Notes: a model not told the origin generated them from the sequence alone. A stretch of 64,000 nucleotides of DNA from Homarus americanus (GCF_018991925.1 NW_024735304.1:180302-244301); one strand, 5' to 3'; counted from the stretch's first letter, positions 24,046 to 36,599 are shown. Program-made: numbers and translations.

Positions 24046-24312
24046 TAGGAACATAAGAATGGAGGAAACTGCAGCTGGCCTATTGGTCCATACTGGGCAG
24101 TCCTGTTTACACCCAACCCCTATTGCTCATATATCCATCCAACTTATGTCTGAAGCTATCCAGCGTATCTGAGTTAGTGATGATGTTTGGTAACTTGTTC
24201 CACTTATCCACTACTCTATTTCCAAACCAATGTTTACCTACCTCGCGCCTAAATCTAAATTTATCTAATTTAAAGACATTGTTACGAGCTCCCACCTTCT
24301 CATTTAACTCTC
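24046..24312 (-). mobile_element. 3' end of a CR1-like LINE
   Basis: On the minus strand, 24295 to 24107 encodes GARNNVFKLDKFRFRREVGK, then HWFGNRVVDKWNKLPN, TLDSFRHKLDGYM and a stop. This is the characteristic end of CR1/Jockey-type LINE ORF2 proteins (FF.NRVV..WN.LP...FK..LD). It is followed by a short 3' UTR ending in TTCTTATGTTCCTATGA at 24046-24062, resembling the short 3' terminal repeats of CR1 elements. Only the last tens of codons survive, i.e. strong 5' truncation. It sits inside a pyrimidine tract that resumes at about 24310. Confidence 0.8.
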
Positions 24313-24510
24313 TTCCCTCCCTCCACTCTTACCCCTTCCTTCCACTCTCACTCCCTCCACACACTCCCCCTACCTCCACAACCTCCCCTCCCTCCTGTCT
24401 CTGCCCCTCCCTCCTTTCTCCCCCCTCCCTCCACTCTCCACCCTTTTGCCACACCTCCCACACTCTATACCCTCCACCCCTCCCTTCTTCCTCCCCCTCC
24501 CCCTACAACT
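24313..24510. repeat. C+T-rich tract (continuation)
   Basis: CCTCCCTCCACTCT-type sequence continuous in character with 23590-24040, interrupted by the LINE end. Confidence 0.85.
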
Positions 24511-24583
24511 ACCATATGCCAGGTCAAAGTTCATGATAGATTGTGTGTGAGATATGTGTACAATGGTCACAATATCGACATCG

Positions 24584-24694
24584 TGACGTCAGGGTTCTGC
24601 CTCACCTGGTTTGAGGTCAATGAGCCGCCTTGAACACAGGTCACTGAGGTCATAGACACATAACCTGATTTTCCATGACCATCTCTATATAAGG
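24584..24694 (+). promoter_or_regulatory. Promoter-like cluster: TGACGTCA, AGGTCA DR3, TATA box
   Basis: TGACGTCA (24584-24591) is followed by AGGTCA at 24614-24619, then AGGTCA-CTG-AGGTCA (24638-24652), a perfect DR3 nuclear-receptor-type repeat, then CTATATAAGG (24685-24694), a consensus TATA box 33 bp further on. The arrangement is what a hormone-responsive promoter would look like, but no coding exon follows before the GA microsatellite. Inference from motif spacing only. Confidence 0.35.
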
Positions 24695-24745
24695 TATTAA
24701 CTGTGGGGGAATATATTAAGTTTGGCTTCTTTATATTTAACCAGA

Positions 24746-24749
<4 letters not shown>

Positions 24750-24784
<35 letters not shown>
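24750..24784. repeat. (GA)n microsatellite
   Basis: Pure GA tract of about 35 bp. Confidence 0.95.
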
Positions 24785-24788
<4 letters not shown>

Positions 24789-24893
24789 ATAGTCATGGCC
24801 AGTGTTCAATAAGTTGTGACAGAAGGAGACTCTTATAAAGACGTATATTGTCCTTATGAAATACGCCGAACACCCCAATGAAACGAGACTGGC

Positions 24894-24927
24894 AGACAGA
24901 CAGACAGACAGATAATTAAGAGAGAGA

Positions 24928-24968
<41 letters not shown>

Positions 24969-24971
24969 AAA
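24894..24971. repeat. (CAGA)n and (GAAA)n microsatellites
   Basis: A short CAGA run (24893-24912) is followed by GAGA and a GAAA run (24931-24970). Confidence 0.95.
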
Positions 24972-25065
24972 GAGATGCACTGTGAGTATCTGAGTTAATT
25001 TTAACCTTCAGTATAATAATGTTGAAGAATGTGTTACAATGACGCAGAATTTCTGTATTTAAGAT

Positions 25066-25070
<5 letters not shown>

Positions 25071-25100
<30 letters not shown>
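25071..25100. repeat. (CT)n microsatellite
   Basis: CT tract of about 30 bp followed by T6. Confidence 0.95.
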
Positions 25101-25106
<6 letters not shown>

Positions 25107-25230
25107 ATGCGTTATTGTAACAGACAATTTTTTTTTAATTATTCTTAATACAATCCTTTAATTCTTGGGAAGAAATTTGTGATGAAAAAATTATTGTAAA
25201 TTCTTAAGAAAGTGTCAGCTAATATATGAA

Positions 25231-25280
<50 letters not shown>
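25231..25280. repeat. (CA)n microsatellite
   Basis: Pure CA tract of about 50 bp. Confidence 0.96.
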
Positions 25281-25281
<1 letters not shown>

Positions 25282-25639
25282 CTTATTTACCTAACACCGA
25301 CGTCGAAATATTAATTCCTGATGCCCTTTGAAAAAAAAAAATCACAATAAACTAAACATAAATAACGCAATACAAATCACCAGAAAAGATAACAAGGAGA
25401 AAGATAATAAAGATAAGAATATAAAGCAAAGAAAAACGTTCGTAAAATATCCCACGTACCAAAAAAAACAAACAATTTGTCCGTTTTTTCCCCCCGTTTG
25501 GCATTTTGAATGTTATAGGAAGCAATTATAAATAAAATCACATTAATTTCGTTTGATAACTGCCACATGGACCGGCCTGGTGATGTACATTTATTAAGCT
25601 TTGATTCTACAGCCGTATTTCCGTTGTTGTGTTCGTGTA

Positions 25640-26032
25640 GTGGTGAGGTGAGGTGGTGGTTGTGATGTGGGTGGTGGTGGTGGTTGTGGTGTGGGTGGTG
25701 GTGGTGGTCAGTGGTGATGGTTGTGGTGTGGGTAGTGCCGTGGTGTGGGTGGTGGTGTTTGGTGGTGATGGTGGTGATGTGGGCGCTGGTGGTGGTGTAG
25801 GTAGTGTTCCTGGTGTGGGTGGTGGTGTTTGGTGGTGATGGTGGTGATGTGGGTGCTGGTGGTGGTGTAGGTAGTGTTCGCGGTGTGGGTGGTGGTGTTG
25901 TTTGGTGGTGATGGTTGTGGTGGTTGGTGGTGTTCGTGGTGTGGGTGGTGGTGGCTGGTGGTGATGGTAGTATGGGTGATGGTGGTGGTTGGTGGTGACA
26001 GTTATAGTGTGGGTGGTGGTAATTGGTGATCA
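25640..26032. repeat. GGTGGTGATG/GTGTGGGTGG-rich array
   Basis: Irregular units of GTGGGTGGTGGTG, TTTGGTGGTGATGGTGG and TAGTGTTCCTGG. A block of about 80 bp beginning GGTGTGGGTGGTGGTGTTT is duplicated at 25742, 25814 and about 25882. A His/Thr/Pro frame on the minus strand is an artefact. Confidence 0.88.
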
Positions 26033-26039
26033 CATTTCT

Positions 26040-26970
26040 TTAAATTCTTGCCTCTTAAAAATCTGTTAAGAATCCCTTTCTCCTCAATTCTCGTTTTCTA
26101 CCAAGAATTACTCTACTGTACACACACGCAAGACACATTTCTCGGCACCGACACAGAGTCATTAAGTCAATACATAGCTCACCTCTAATTGCCCACATTT
26201 GATATTAATGTACAGTATAGAAAGCGATTACGAACGCAGGTGGTGTAAGTAACATGGTGTGTGTGTGTGTGTGTGTGTGTGTGCACCATCGCAAACACAC
26301 ACACACATAAACGCACATACACTACTCACGCACATTTTCACCCATTTCCCCCACACACACACTAAACGAAAATCAGAACAATAATCTATGGTATGGTTAA
26401 ATTTCCGGACCTTTTAGCGGGTTTCACATGTTGGTAATATTTCCAGTTAGCGATAAAAGAAGTTGTTTACATTCATGCATATAGTATTTTTAATTGTTAG
26501 TAGTCGTATTACTGTATTACATTCTGATGAAAAATAGCATTACATGTAAAATTATGCAGTTTTAAAGTCCGTTTATGTAAATTTAATGGCAACTATTATG
26601 CAAATATATTTATGTGCAAATGAAACCCCAGATTTTTGTAACCTTGCCAACACTGACTCGTTCTCCTGGCGCGGCCTCGTGACATGTTCCTGCCTCGCTG
26701 GGTTGGTGTCATCTTATGCCTGGGATTCAATCGGCAGCTACCAGGGTATCGTAATGTATTACAAATGAATGACAATTAGCAACAGGTCATTCTAATGACG
26801 TAAAGTTGCTCCGAGGGAAAAACTGAAGGTGAATTTTATACATTTACAAGAATGAGTGCAATTTAAGTTCTTGTCAGTCATCATCGAATCGAAAATCCAT
26901 CATCAATTTGGTGGGACTCACCGAATGCATTTACTTCACATTTGTAGTAGCCAGAGGAGTAGAAGTGAGA
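26040..26970. other. Unassigned intergenic sequence
   Basis: Short GT (26258-26282) and CA runs near 26300 face each other. A 60-codon open frame at 26586-26768 has no recognisable motif. Confidence 0.4.
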
Positions 26971-26974
26971 CACA

Positions 26975-27145
26975 CTTTTAGGGATGGTAATAATGAGTTC
27001 CGTAGGTCTAACGACCCTTTAAGGAGAGTGAAAATACAACAAACTGAATACTAAACCTTCACTACAAAAGGAGACACTGTTGCCAGCACAACACTCGGCC
27101 TCATTCGTTTCTCAAAATTAAGTTAGCCACCCATTTACCGTGCAT
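26975..27145 (-). mobile_element. tRNA-derived SINE (family A), diverged copy
   Basis: Shares with the 8.4-kb copy the order GAGTGAA, CAACAAACTGAATACTAAACC, TTCACTACAAAAGGAGAC, CACTCGGCC and TTTCTCAAAATTA...CCCATTTA, but with many substitutions. The tRNA-like head is absent. Confidence 0.6.
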
Positions 27146-27279
27146 TTTCTTCGTAAAGGTCATTTGTCATTTGCTTAGTGTTTGACTTCCACTGCATTAT
27201 CCGGTATTTTCAGCATTTATATTTTTATTATTTACATTTGTTTTATATTTATTCAGACTTACTCTATCGCAGCTTTGTG

Positions 27280-27545
27280 TTAACTGTAAATGTACCTTTT
27301 GTTTTTAAGGGTCCCAAGTCTACGTACGTCATTCATAAACAGCAGAGACCCAGCAGTGAGCCTTGTGGTACACCGCCAGCCACATCCTCCTGGTATGATG
27401 TTTCTCCTGTGATAACTAATCTTTGCTTTATGTTTATTAACCAACGTTCTATCCACATTACTACATACATTATTAGCCAATGTCTGTTGGTCTCCTGTGA
27501 GGATCTACATCATAAGCATTCTGCATAAGTTACAGTCAACACAGT
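27280..27545 (-). mobile_element. LINE reverse-transcriptase relic (motifs A and B)
   Basis: On the minus strand, AYDVDPHRR (27517-27491) matches RT motif A (AFDKVPHRR in the family). It is followed by WIERWLINIKQRLVITGE and GGVPQGSLLG (27377-27349), the very conserved motif B, then after a frameshift LLFMNDVRRLGTLKNK. Stops and shifts interrupt it, and no YADD region remains. The wording fits CR1/L2/Jockey-like RTs. Confidence 0.75.
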
Positions 27546-27559
27546 TTAACCAATTCTGA

Positions 27560-28297
27560 GATCATGAACACTTCAGCACTTCATGCCGCCTGTGTCACTT
27601 TAAAATGTCAAAATACCATTGTTTTCTTCACAGTATTTAAAAGTAATTAATAGCCACAAAGTTTCATTTAATCACGCTATAAATTACCCAGTCATTTACG
27701 AGACAAACTCATTAATATGGACATTAATTAACACATAAATACTCCCGGCCAGCGACCATATACACTCTGTTATTTGTTTTCCTTCTCTTATTTTTGTTTT
27801 CCTTTATTAATGACTGACAGACACGTGCAGGATAATATTGATATATCACAACTGGCTGGAACACGAAGAATAACTTATAGAGGTACACCTTAACACGCTT
27901 CATGTGATTAGTCGATACAGTGTACTCCTGTCTGTCTGTCTGTCTGTCTGTTTATACTATTATCCATCCTCGTATTCATACAGCTATCTAATAATGTCAT
28001 CGTCAGCTATCAATACACGAACTATATATTTATTATCTTATCGCATACACCAGGCCACACAAACTGAGGTGCCCTTCTTCTCCAACTGTGACAATGAAGA
28101 CTTTTTTTTACACATGTTCGGGATCGTCTTTCGTTTATACACAAGCTAACAGCATCAAGAGATAATCATACATACACCTAAACATATCCCCTTTCCTCTG
28201 TCGTAATATATAAACACATTCATAACCTGTTTCTCTCCATACACACACAAAACCATGAAACTGTGTCCGGCAAACCATACACACCTAGCTATTACCT

Positions 28298-28345
<48 letters not shown>

Positions 28346-29980
28346 AAATGAAGGACAGGCAGATATGAACGATTATAATGCCCCTGATATTCACACCATT
28401 GCAGACAGGTGAATGTGATCTCAAGAACATAATCTCACTCCAGCCAAATATTAACTTCCATTAGTTGTCCATCGTCCATGGTTCATCTGTTAGTGTGTCT
28501 TAGTGTGCCATTACATTCTTCTTTGTATAGTTTAACCTAATACGTATTTATCCACGTTTCCTTTATTTTCACTGTGGGTTATATCTGTCTGTCCGTCAGA
28601 CTCTGTACAAAATGTCATGTCAATTTAGTAGTTTTTGGCTAAGGTGTTGTATATCAAAAGGAAATTTGTGAACAAGTTTTATGATATTAATATTAACGCT
28701 GAATTCAGCACTCAACCTCTTATATAAATACAGGGTTACTTTAAACACTTTTTTAGCAGTTTTAAATACAAGCTCATGTGTGTATTGGGACGGAACACAT
28801 GATATTAAACCCGTCAAGTTTTTTTTTTTATCACAAAGTCAAAGTTGTAGATTTTTAGTGTGAGCGCCACGAGTCACACGGTAAACGTCGACACGATATT
28901 CCATTTTAACTACGACAGTGCCTCTGGTAGTAAGAATGAGAAGCGCTGTACCTTCTGGCGGCAATTCAGAAACAAAACTTGAAGGTTTTCTCTATAAATT
29001 AGTATCTATTCCATCGTCAATATACACCTGGGTTGCTTTTCATGACTATTAAAAATGTGATTACTTATTTTTTTAATAACCCGTTGGACCCCTATTCCAC
29101 TTTACAAATTGCTCGAAAACCTTACAAAAAAGTAATATATGTTTAATAATTTTTCAAAGAATTCAAGGCTAAAAATAATCTTGGTATACGTAACCTCGCG
29201 TCGTTACCATCATGGATGAAGGTCCAACACTCAGCATTATAATACACAACTTGCTCAGATTTATGCTTCTGCCCCAGTAAAGGAGATTTAGGCGGAAGTT
29301 ATCAGTCATCACCTTCAATGACTGTCTAGTTTGCACTTAGGAAATTCTGACTTTGATCTTCGTCTTCAACTGTTCATTCTCGATAATAAAACTCACTTAT
29401 ATATTTTTTTTTTAAATTACCTATAATGAATGTCTGTTTTCCGCTTCGTTTGATATATATTAAACCGCCATTATATATCGGGAATTTTGTTATGTCAGCT
29501 TATTGAGTCATATATATTGATAATGTCTGGTATATTTGTCTGTGCTATAAGGATATATACTGAGGTGACTATAGTGTGTTTATTAATAAGTTGTTTTAGT
29601 ATTGGATATAATAAATCTCAATTCGCGTTAATTTTGATTACTAAGGACTTATAAAGCACATATTACGGTTTACGATACAAATGTGTTGATTACGAACTAA
29701 ATTACCACAAAAATTGAAAAGCCAATACACTGGAGTACTGAGTTGTGAGTACACTTAGGAAGTAAAGTACAGTTTAAAATAGTACAAGTTGAGGAGAATG
29801 TACGCTGGCTATGACCTTGATTTTTATTGACCTTATTTATTTATTGAAACAGGTTACATAGGTATTAGAGGTGCAATAAATCAGCATAATGACAGGTGTT
29901 CAGTTAGAGGCGGTGTGGTTTACGACCTAGTAAATGACACACATTACTCCTTATATCTCCACATAATTCAGTACAATAGC
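27560..29980. other. Unassigned AT-rich intergenic sequence
   Basis: Contains a small TGTC run (27930-27950) and the CA tract listed separately. No credible coding, RNA or TE feature was recognised across about 2.4 kb. Confidence 0.45.
28299..28342. repeat. (CA)n microsatellite
   Basis: Pure CA tract of about 43 bp. Confidence 0.96.
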
Positions 29981-30074
29981 AAACTTATCGTAAGATGTGC
30001 ATGAAATTTATTGAGATTAAATAATAGTTAGGATGAAATGGGACGAAAATGATGTATAAGTTAATATACAAGAA

Positions 30075-31341
<1,267 letters not shown>

Positions 31342-31384
<43 letters not shown>
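31342..31384. repeat. (CT)n microsatellite
   Basis: Pure CT tract of about 40 bp. Confidence 0.96.
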
Positions 31385-31388
<4 letters not shown>

Positions 31389-31639
31389 CCTGCACCCGAC
31401 CCTGGAGTAACCAAGCCATCTATAATTGGACTGGCCATAACTAAATCATCTCCCAGGTGGAACTTCATCACTTTTATCACAACAATTAAAGCAGTAAGTC
31501 AAGGTAAAAACCAAAAAGTTAATGTTATAGATCAATTTAGAATTATGGTTTAGAAATACTTTATACCTCACCACAATTTATGACTCGGCTAAGTAATTAC
31601 AGTGTAGGGCTGACCATGTGTGATTGCGCTGTCTCTACC

Positions 31640-32990
31640 TCTGTGTCGGGGGGAGTTCAGTGTGTTACGGGGAGTGTCTAGGGTGTGTCTCTGTTAGGTC
31701 AGGAGTGTGTGTGTCTGTCGGGGAGGTCTCGAGGGTCTGTCGGGGGGAGTGTCTGGGTGTGTGTCTCTGTCGGGGGAGTGTCAGGGTGTGTCTCTGTCGG
31801 GGAGTGTCAGGGTGTGTGTCTGTCGGGGGGAGTGTCTCTAGGGTGTGTCTCTGTCGGGGGAGTGTCTAGGGTGTGTCTCTGTCGGGGAGTGTCTGGGGTG
31901 TGTCTCTGTCGGGGAGTGCTGGGGGTGTGTGTCTGTCGGGGAGTGTCTTGGGTGCGTCTCTGTCGGGTGGAGTGTCTGGTGTGTTTCTGTCGGGGGTGTG
32001 TCTGGGGGTGTGTCTCTGTCGGGGGGAGTGTCTGGGGTGTGTCTCTGTCGGATGAGGGTGTCTGTGGTGAGGTGTGTCTGTCGGTGGGGGAGTGTCTAGG
32101 GTGTGTCTGTCGGGGAGTGTCTGGGTGTGTCTCTGTCGGGGGAGTGTCTAGTGTGTGTCTGGGGGAGTGTCTACAAGGTGCGTCTCTGTCGGGGAGTGTC
32201 TAGGTGTGTTTCTGTCGGGGGAGTGTCTAGGGTGTGTCTGTCAGGGGGAGTGTCTAGGGTGTGTCTCTATCGGGGGAGTGTCTAGGGTGTGTCTGGGGGG
32301 AGTGTCTAGGGTGTATCTAGGGTGTGTTTCTGTCGGGGTTTAGTGTGTTAAGGGGAGTGTCAGAGTGTGTCTCTGTCGGGGGAGTGTCTAGGGTGTGTCT
32401 CTGTCGGGGAGGTTCAGGGTGTGTCTGTCGGGGGGGAGTGTCTAGGTGTGTGTCTGTCGGGGGAGTGTTCAGCGTGTATTTCTGTCGGGGGAGTGTCCAG
32501 GGTGGGTCTCTGTCGGGGAGTGTCTGGGTGTGTGTCTCTGTCGGGGCAAATGTCTGGGGTGTGTCTCTGTCGGGGGGTTAGTGTGTTGCGGGGAGTGTCT
32601 CTAGGGTGTCTCTCTGTCGGAGGGATTTGGGGTTACGGGGAGGTCTAGGGGTGTGTCTCTGTCAGTGTCTAGGTGTAGGGAGTGTCTAGGGGTGTATTTC
32701 TGTGGGGAGTGTCTAGGGTGTATTTCTGTCGGGGAGTGTGTCTAGGGTGTGTATTTCTGTCAGGAGTGTCTAGCGTGGGTCTCTGTCGAGGAGTGTCTAT
32801 GGTGTGTCTCTGTCGGGGGAGTGTCTAGCGTGTATTTCTGTCGGGGGAGTGTCCAGGGTGGGTCTCTGTCAGGGGAGTGTCCAGGGGGTGTGTTTCAGAG
32901 TGTCTAGGGTGTGATTCTGTCAGAGTGTCTAGGGTGCGTTTCTGTTGGGGGTTTAGTGTGTTAAGGGAGTGTCTAGGGTGTGTTTCTGTC
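31640..32990. repeat. G-rich minisatellite, 28-bp unit (first half of array)
   Basis: Units combine GGGGGAGTGTCTAGG with GTGTGTCTCTGTC, typically 28 bp, with many one- to three-base length variants that shift frame repeatedly. Gly/Ser/Val/Cys frames on the plus strand come from the repeat. A longer variant containing GTTTAGTGTGTTA recurs at about 32337, 32576 and 32950. Confidence 0.94.
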
Positions 32991-34235
32991 GGTGGTAGTG
33001 TTCTGGAAGTGTCTGTCGGGGGTACTGTTCTAGGAGTGTCTGTCAGGGGTAGTGTTCTGCAAGTGTCTGTCAGGGGGTAGTGTTCTGGGAGTGTCTGTCG
33101 GGAGTAGTGTTCTGGGAGTGTCTGTCGGGGGGTAGTGTTCTGGGGAGTGTCTGTCGGGGCTGGTTCTGGGAGCGTCTGTCGGGGGTAGTGTTCTGGGAGT
33201 GTCTGTCGGGGGTACTGTTCTGGGAGTTGTCTGTCGGGGGTAGTTCTGGGAGTGTCTGTCGGGGTAGTGTTCTGGGAGTGTCTGTCAGGGGTAGTGTTCT
33301 GGAAGTGTCTGTCGAGGGTAGTGTTCTGGGAGTGTCTGTCGGGGTGTTCTGGGAATGTCTCTCGGGGGTAGTGTTTGAGTGTCTGTCGGGGGTACTGTTC
33401 TGGAGTGTCTGTCGGTGGGGGGGTAGTGTGTCGGGGGAGTGTCTGGGAGTGTCTGTCGGGGTAGTGTTCTGGGAGTGTCTCGGGGTAGTGTTCGGGATCT
33501 GTCGGTAGTGTTCTGGGAGAGGTCTGTGTCGGGAGTAGTGTTCTGGGAGGAGTGTCTGTCGGGGGTAGTGTTCTGGGAGTTTCTGTCGGGGTAGTGTTCT
33601 GGGAGTGTCTGTCGGGGTAGTGTTCTGGGGAGTGTCTGTCGGGGTAGTGTTCTGGAAGTGTCTGTCGAGGGTAGTGTTCTGGGAGTGTCGGTCCGGGGTA
33701 CTGTTCTGGGAGTGTCTGTCGGGGTGTTCTGGGAGTGTCTGTCAGGGTACTGTTCTGGGAGTGTCTGTTGGGGGTAGTGTTTCGTGTCTGTCGGGGGTAC
33801 TGTTCTGGGAGTGTCTGTCGGGGGATGGTGTTCTGGGGAGTGTCTGTCGGGGTAGTGTTTCTGGGAGTGTCTGTCGGGGTAGTGTCTCTGGGAGTGTCTG
33901 TCAGGGTGTCTGGGAGTGTCGGGGGGTAGTGTTCTGGGAATGTCTGTCAGGGGTAGTGTTTTGGGAGTGTCTATCAGGGGTACTGTTCTGGGAGTGTCTG
34001 TCGGGGTAGTGTTCTGGGAGTGTCTGTCGGGGGTAGTGTTCTGGGGAGTGTCTATCGGGGTTAGTGTTCTGGGAGTGTCTGTCGGGGGTAGTGTTCTGGG
34101 AGTGTCTGTCGGGATAGTGTTCTGGGGAGTGTCTGTCGGGGAGTAGTGTTCTCTGGGAGTGTCTGTCGGGTGTAGTGTTCTGAGAGTGTCTGTCGGGAGT
34201 AGTGTTCTGGGAGTGTCTGTCGGGGGTAGTGTCGG
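32991..34235. repeat. G-rich minisatellite, 27-bp unit (second half of array)
   Basis: From about 32990 the unit changes to GAGTGTCTGTCGGGGGTAG plus TGTTCTGG, 27 bp, i.e. nine codons. The minus strand therefore carries a periodic frame with DRHSQNTTP repeats (33901-34440) ended by a GT tract. It is clearly derived from the same ancestor as the 28-bp half (shared GAGTGTCTGTCGGGG). Confidence 0.94.
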
Positions 34236-34324
34236 TGTATGTTATAGTGAGTGTCGTCTGAGTGTTGATATCAGAGTGTAGGTAAGTGAAGCGTATTTCT
34301 TTAGTGTAATGTACAGTAAGTTGG

Positions 34325-34325
<1 letters not shown>

Positions 34326-34379
<54 letters not shown>
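34326..34379. repeat. (GT)n microsatellite
   Basis: Pure GT tract of about 54 bp. Confidence 0.97.
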
Positions 34380-34381
<2 letters not shown>

Positions 34382-35521
34382 GTATATCGCGATTTAAACT
34401 CTGTAATTGCATGAAGCGTGTGTGAAGTCAGTGCATGCATTACTCATTATATACCTGCCGTGATTAAATTGCGTATACACTCTGCATTCATATTCTTTCT
34501 TAATTCATTCATTTCCGTCTTTGTTCATTTGGTTCTATGAAAACAGCTTTTATTTTGTGCAGGAAGAGCAGGAGGAGGAGGAGGGGAAGGAGGGGGCTAG
34601 TTGTTCTGTGAGTCTATTGTTTCCATCAGTGTGTTCTGAGTATTCTGTGTGAGTTCCATTTTGTGTGAGTCTTCGTTAAATCCTTCTTGTGAACCCATGT
34701 TGTGAGTATTCTGTGAGATTATTGAATTACGTCTGAATCTTCCACGAGTTCCCTGTGAATCCGTCATACAAAAGTCAATCATGAGATTCTTTTTTTGAGT
34801 TTCGTACCAAAGTCTATATTGTGAGAGTCTTCTGTGAGTCAATCCTGAGATTATCTGTTGACGGAGTTTGTTACAGGAGCCTACAGATTTTAAATGGGTT
34901 GTATTTTAATATAGTAGGATTTTCCTATATTTTAACTCTATTTGTTATTTGTTTTGATGGTAATAATTGTACTAAGGGATGGGTAAACTAGAATTGGGTC
35001 AAGCTACTACTACTACTCTAATACTACTACTACTACTACTAATAATAATAATAATATATACGACAAATAACACAACGAAGCATAAAATAAACACTTACTA
35101 TTAAACACATTCGCAAATAACTAAAAATAACAAATAAAAGATAACGCGGGAAAATACGATAATCAACCCCAAATATATACAGTAAATACAAGAAACAAGG
35201 GAATAACGGAAATAACGAGAAGCGCAGACGAAAGAACCGCCCGCGCCTCGCACCGCCCCGTCAGGACATATTACAAAAAGCCGACAATACTTCATTCTCT
35301 TTTTCCATTGTGCCTTATTAATAAAAGGTGTATTAGGGTACGAACACTTTCATGGTCTTTAATTATACAGTAAATTCACCTGGCTAGGGCACGCAATGTA
35401 CTGTACTCGTTTGTGTTGTATTGTGAGTGCCTGAGGGTCAATTAGGGGCCTCATCGTCTTTCCCCCTCCATCCATCCCCCGTCCACCCGTCCCCCCTCCA
35501 CTCGTCCCCCCTCCACCTTCA
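34380..35521. other. Unassigned sequence with diverged TGTGAGT repeats
   Basis: 34600-34860 holds loose repeats of TCTGTGAGTC and TTCTGTGAG words, roughly 28-35 bp apart. ACT and AAT runs lie at 35005-35058. A GC-richer patch occurs at 35220-35270. No gene recognised. Confidence 0.5.
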
Positions 35522-35614
35522 GTGTCTCAAAGACCAAGGGTGAGGCATCAGGGTCTGTCTCAGCTCTTAGTCACACCTCTCGTACTGTGGTTGAGAGGGA
35601 GGACCAGAATATTA

Positions 35615-35932
35615 CTAGAGGCAGTTATTACTAGAGCCAGATATACAAGGCCACGTATTACTCGAGCCAGATATACAGAGCCAGTTATTACAAGAGCCAT
35701 TTATACAAGGTCAGGTATTACTAGAGCCAGATATACAAGGCCACGTATTACTCGAGCCAGATATACAGAGCCAGTTATTACAAGAGCCATTTATACAAGG
35801 TCAGGTATTACTAGAGCCAGATATACAAGGCCACGTATTACTCGAGCCAGATATGCAGAGCCAGTTATTACAAGAGCCATTTATACAAGGTCAGGTATTA
35901 TTAGAGCCAGATATACAGAGTCAGAAGCATCT
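35615..35932. repeat. 90-bp higher-order repeat made of three 30-bp units
   Basis: ATATACAAGGCCACGTATTA recurs at 35641, 35731 and 35821, exactly 90 bp apart. Each 90-bp unit holds three related 30-bp subunits with cores CTCGAGCCAGATATACAGAG, CAAGAGCCATTTATACAAGG and CTAGAGCCAGATATACAAGG. Because 30 is a multiple of three, an open frame (35522-35935) reads 10-residue repeats such as ITRARYTRPR. I see no reason beyond periodicity to call it a gene. Confidence 0.95.
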
Positions 35933-36054
35933 TGAGTGAAGGTCGAACACTAAGCTACAAATACAAACATTTACTAAAAGTTGAAAAAAAACAGTAACTC
36001 GTCCATGAGAATTATAAGCGGAGGTTCAGTATCTTAGGATTATATAACTGACCA

Positions 36055-36090
36055 TAACCTAACCTAACCTAACCTAACCTAACCTAAACC
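36055..36090. repeat. Interstitial (CCTAA)n telomere-like run
   Basis: About six to seven CCTAA units ending in CCTAAACC. TTAGG is the ancestral arthropod telomere repeat. Confidence 0.85.
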
Positions 36091-36599
36091 ACTAAGTTAT
36101 ATGGGAGTTTCTGGAGACCTAAGCCTCTCCTTCACTTCAGACTCCTTCATCCTACCCTTACCTTTCCTGAAGCTTCTAGTACGCCCCCCCTTCCTCCTCC
36201 TCAAACACACATATCCCCCCCCATGTTAATATCGAAACACTCACCTACCTATGTATGTCTGTACGTAGGAATTGGGCATGTTTACATCCGATGTGTGTTT
36301 AGGTGTAATCTATAGGCATTATTTTTTTGTCTTTTGAAGTAATAAAACAAATTCAGTTACTAAACACTTCTTCTTGACCAATCAATATACATCCTGTCAT
36401 TGTCTCCTGGCAACATTCTCTTCTCCTAGAATCGTCCTTCACTTTTCTGCTACTAAATCCCAAATGACCCCCACCCCCTCCCCCAGAAGATACCTGTTCC
36501 ACACCTTCCCATTACACCAGGTGATATTTCTGTCCTTCAGCTGTGTTTCTTTTTTGTCTAAGATCGCCTTTGCTTTTAAGTCATCTGTTGCATTCCTCC

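Noticed and set aside
27178..27528. 116-codon open frame on the plus strand
   Set aside because: It is the shadow of the RT relic on the minus strand; its SEPCGTP segment is the complement of motif B.
33901..34440. DRHSQNTTP nine-residue repeat protein on the minus strand
   Set aside because: Product of the 27-bp period; it runs into the GT microsatellite and shows no coding-specific substitution pattern by eye.
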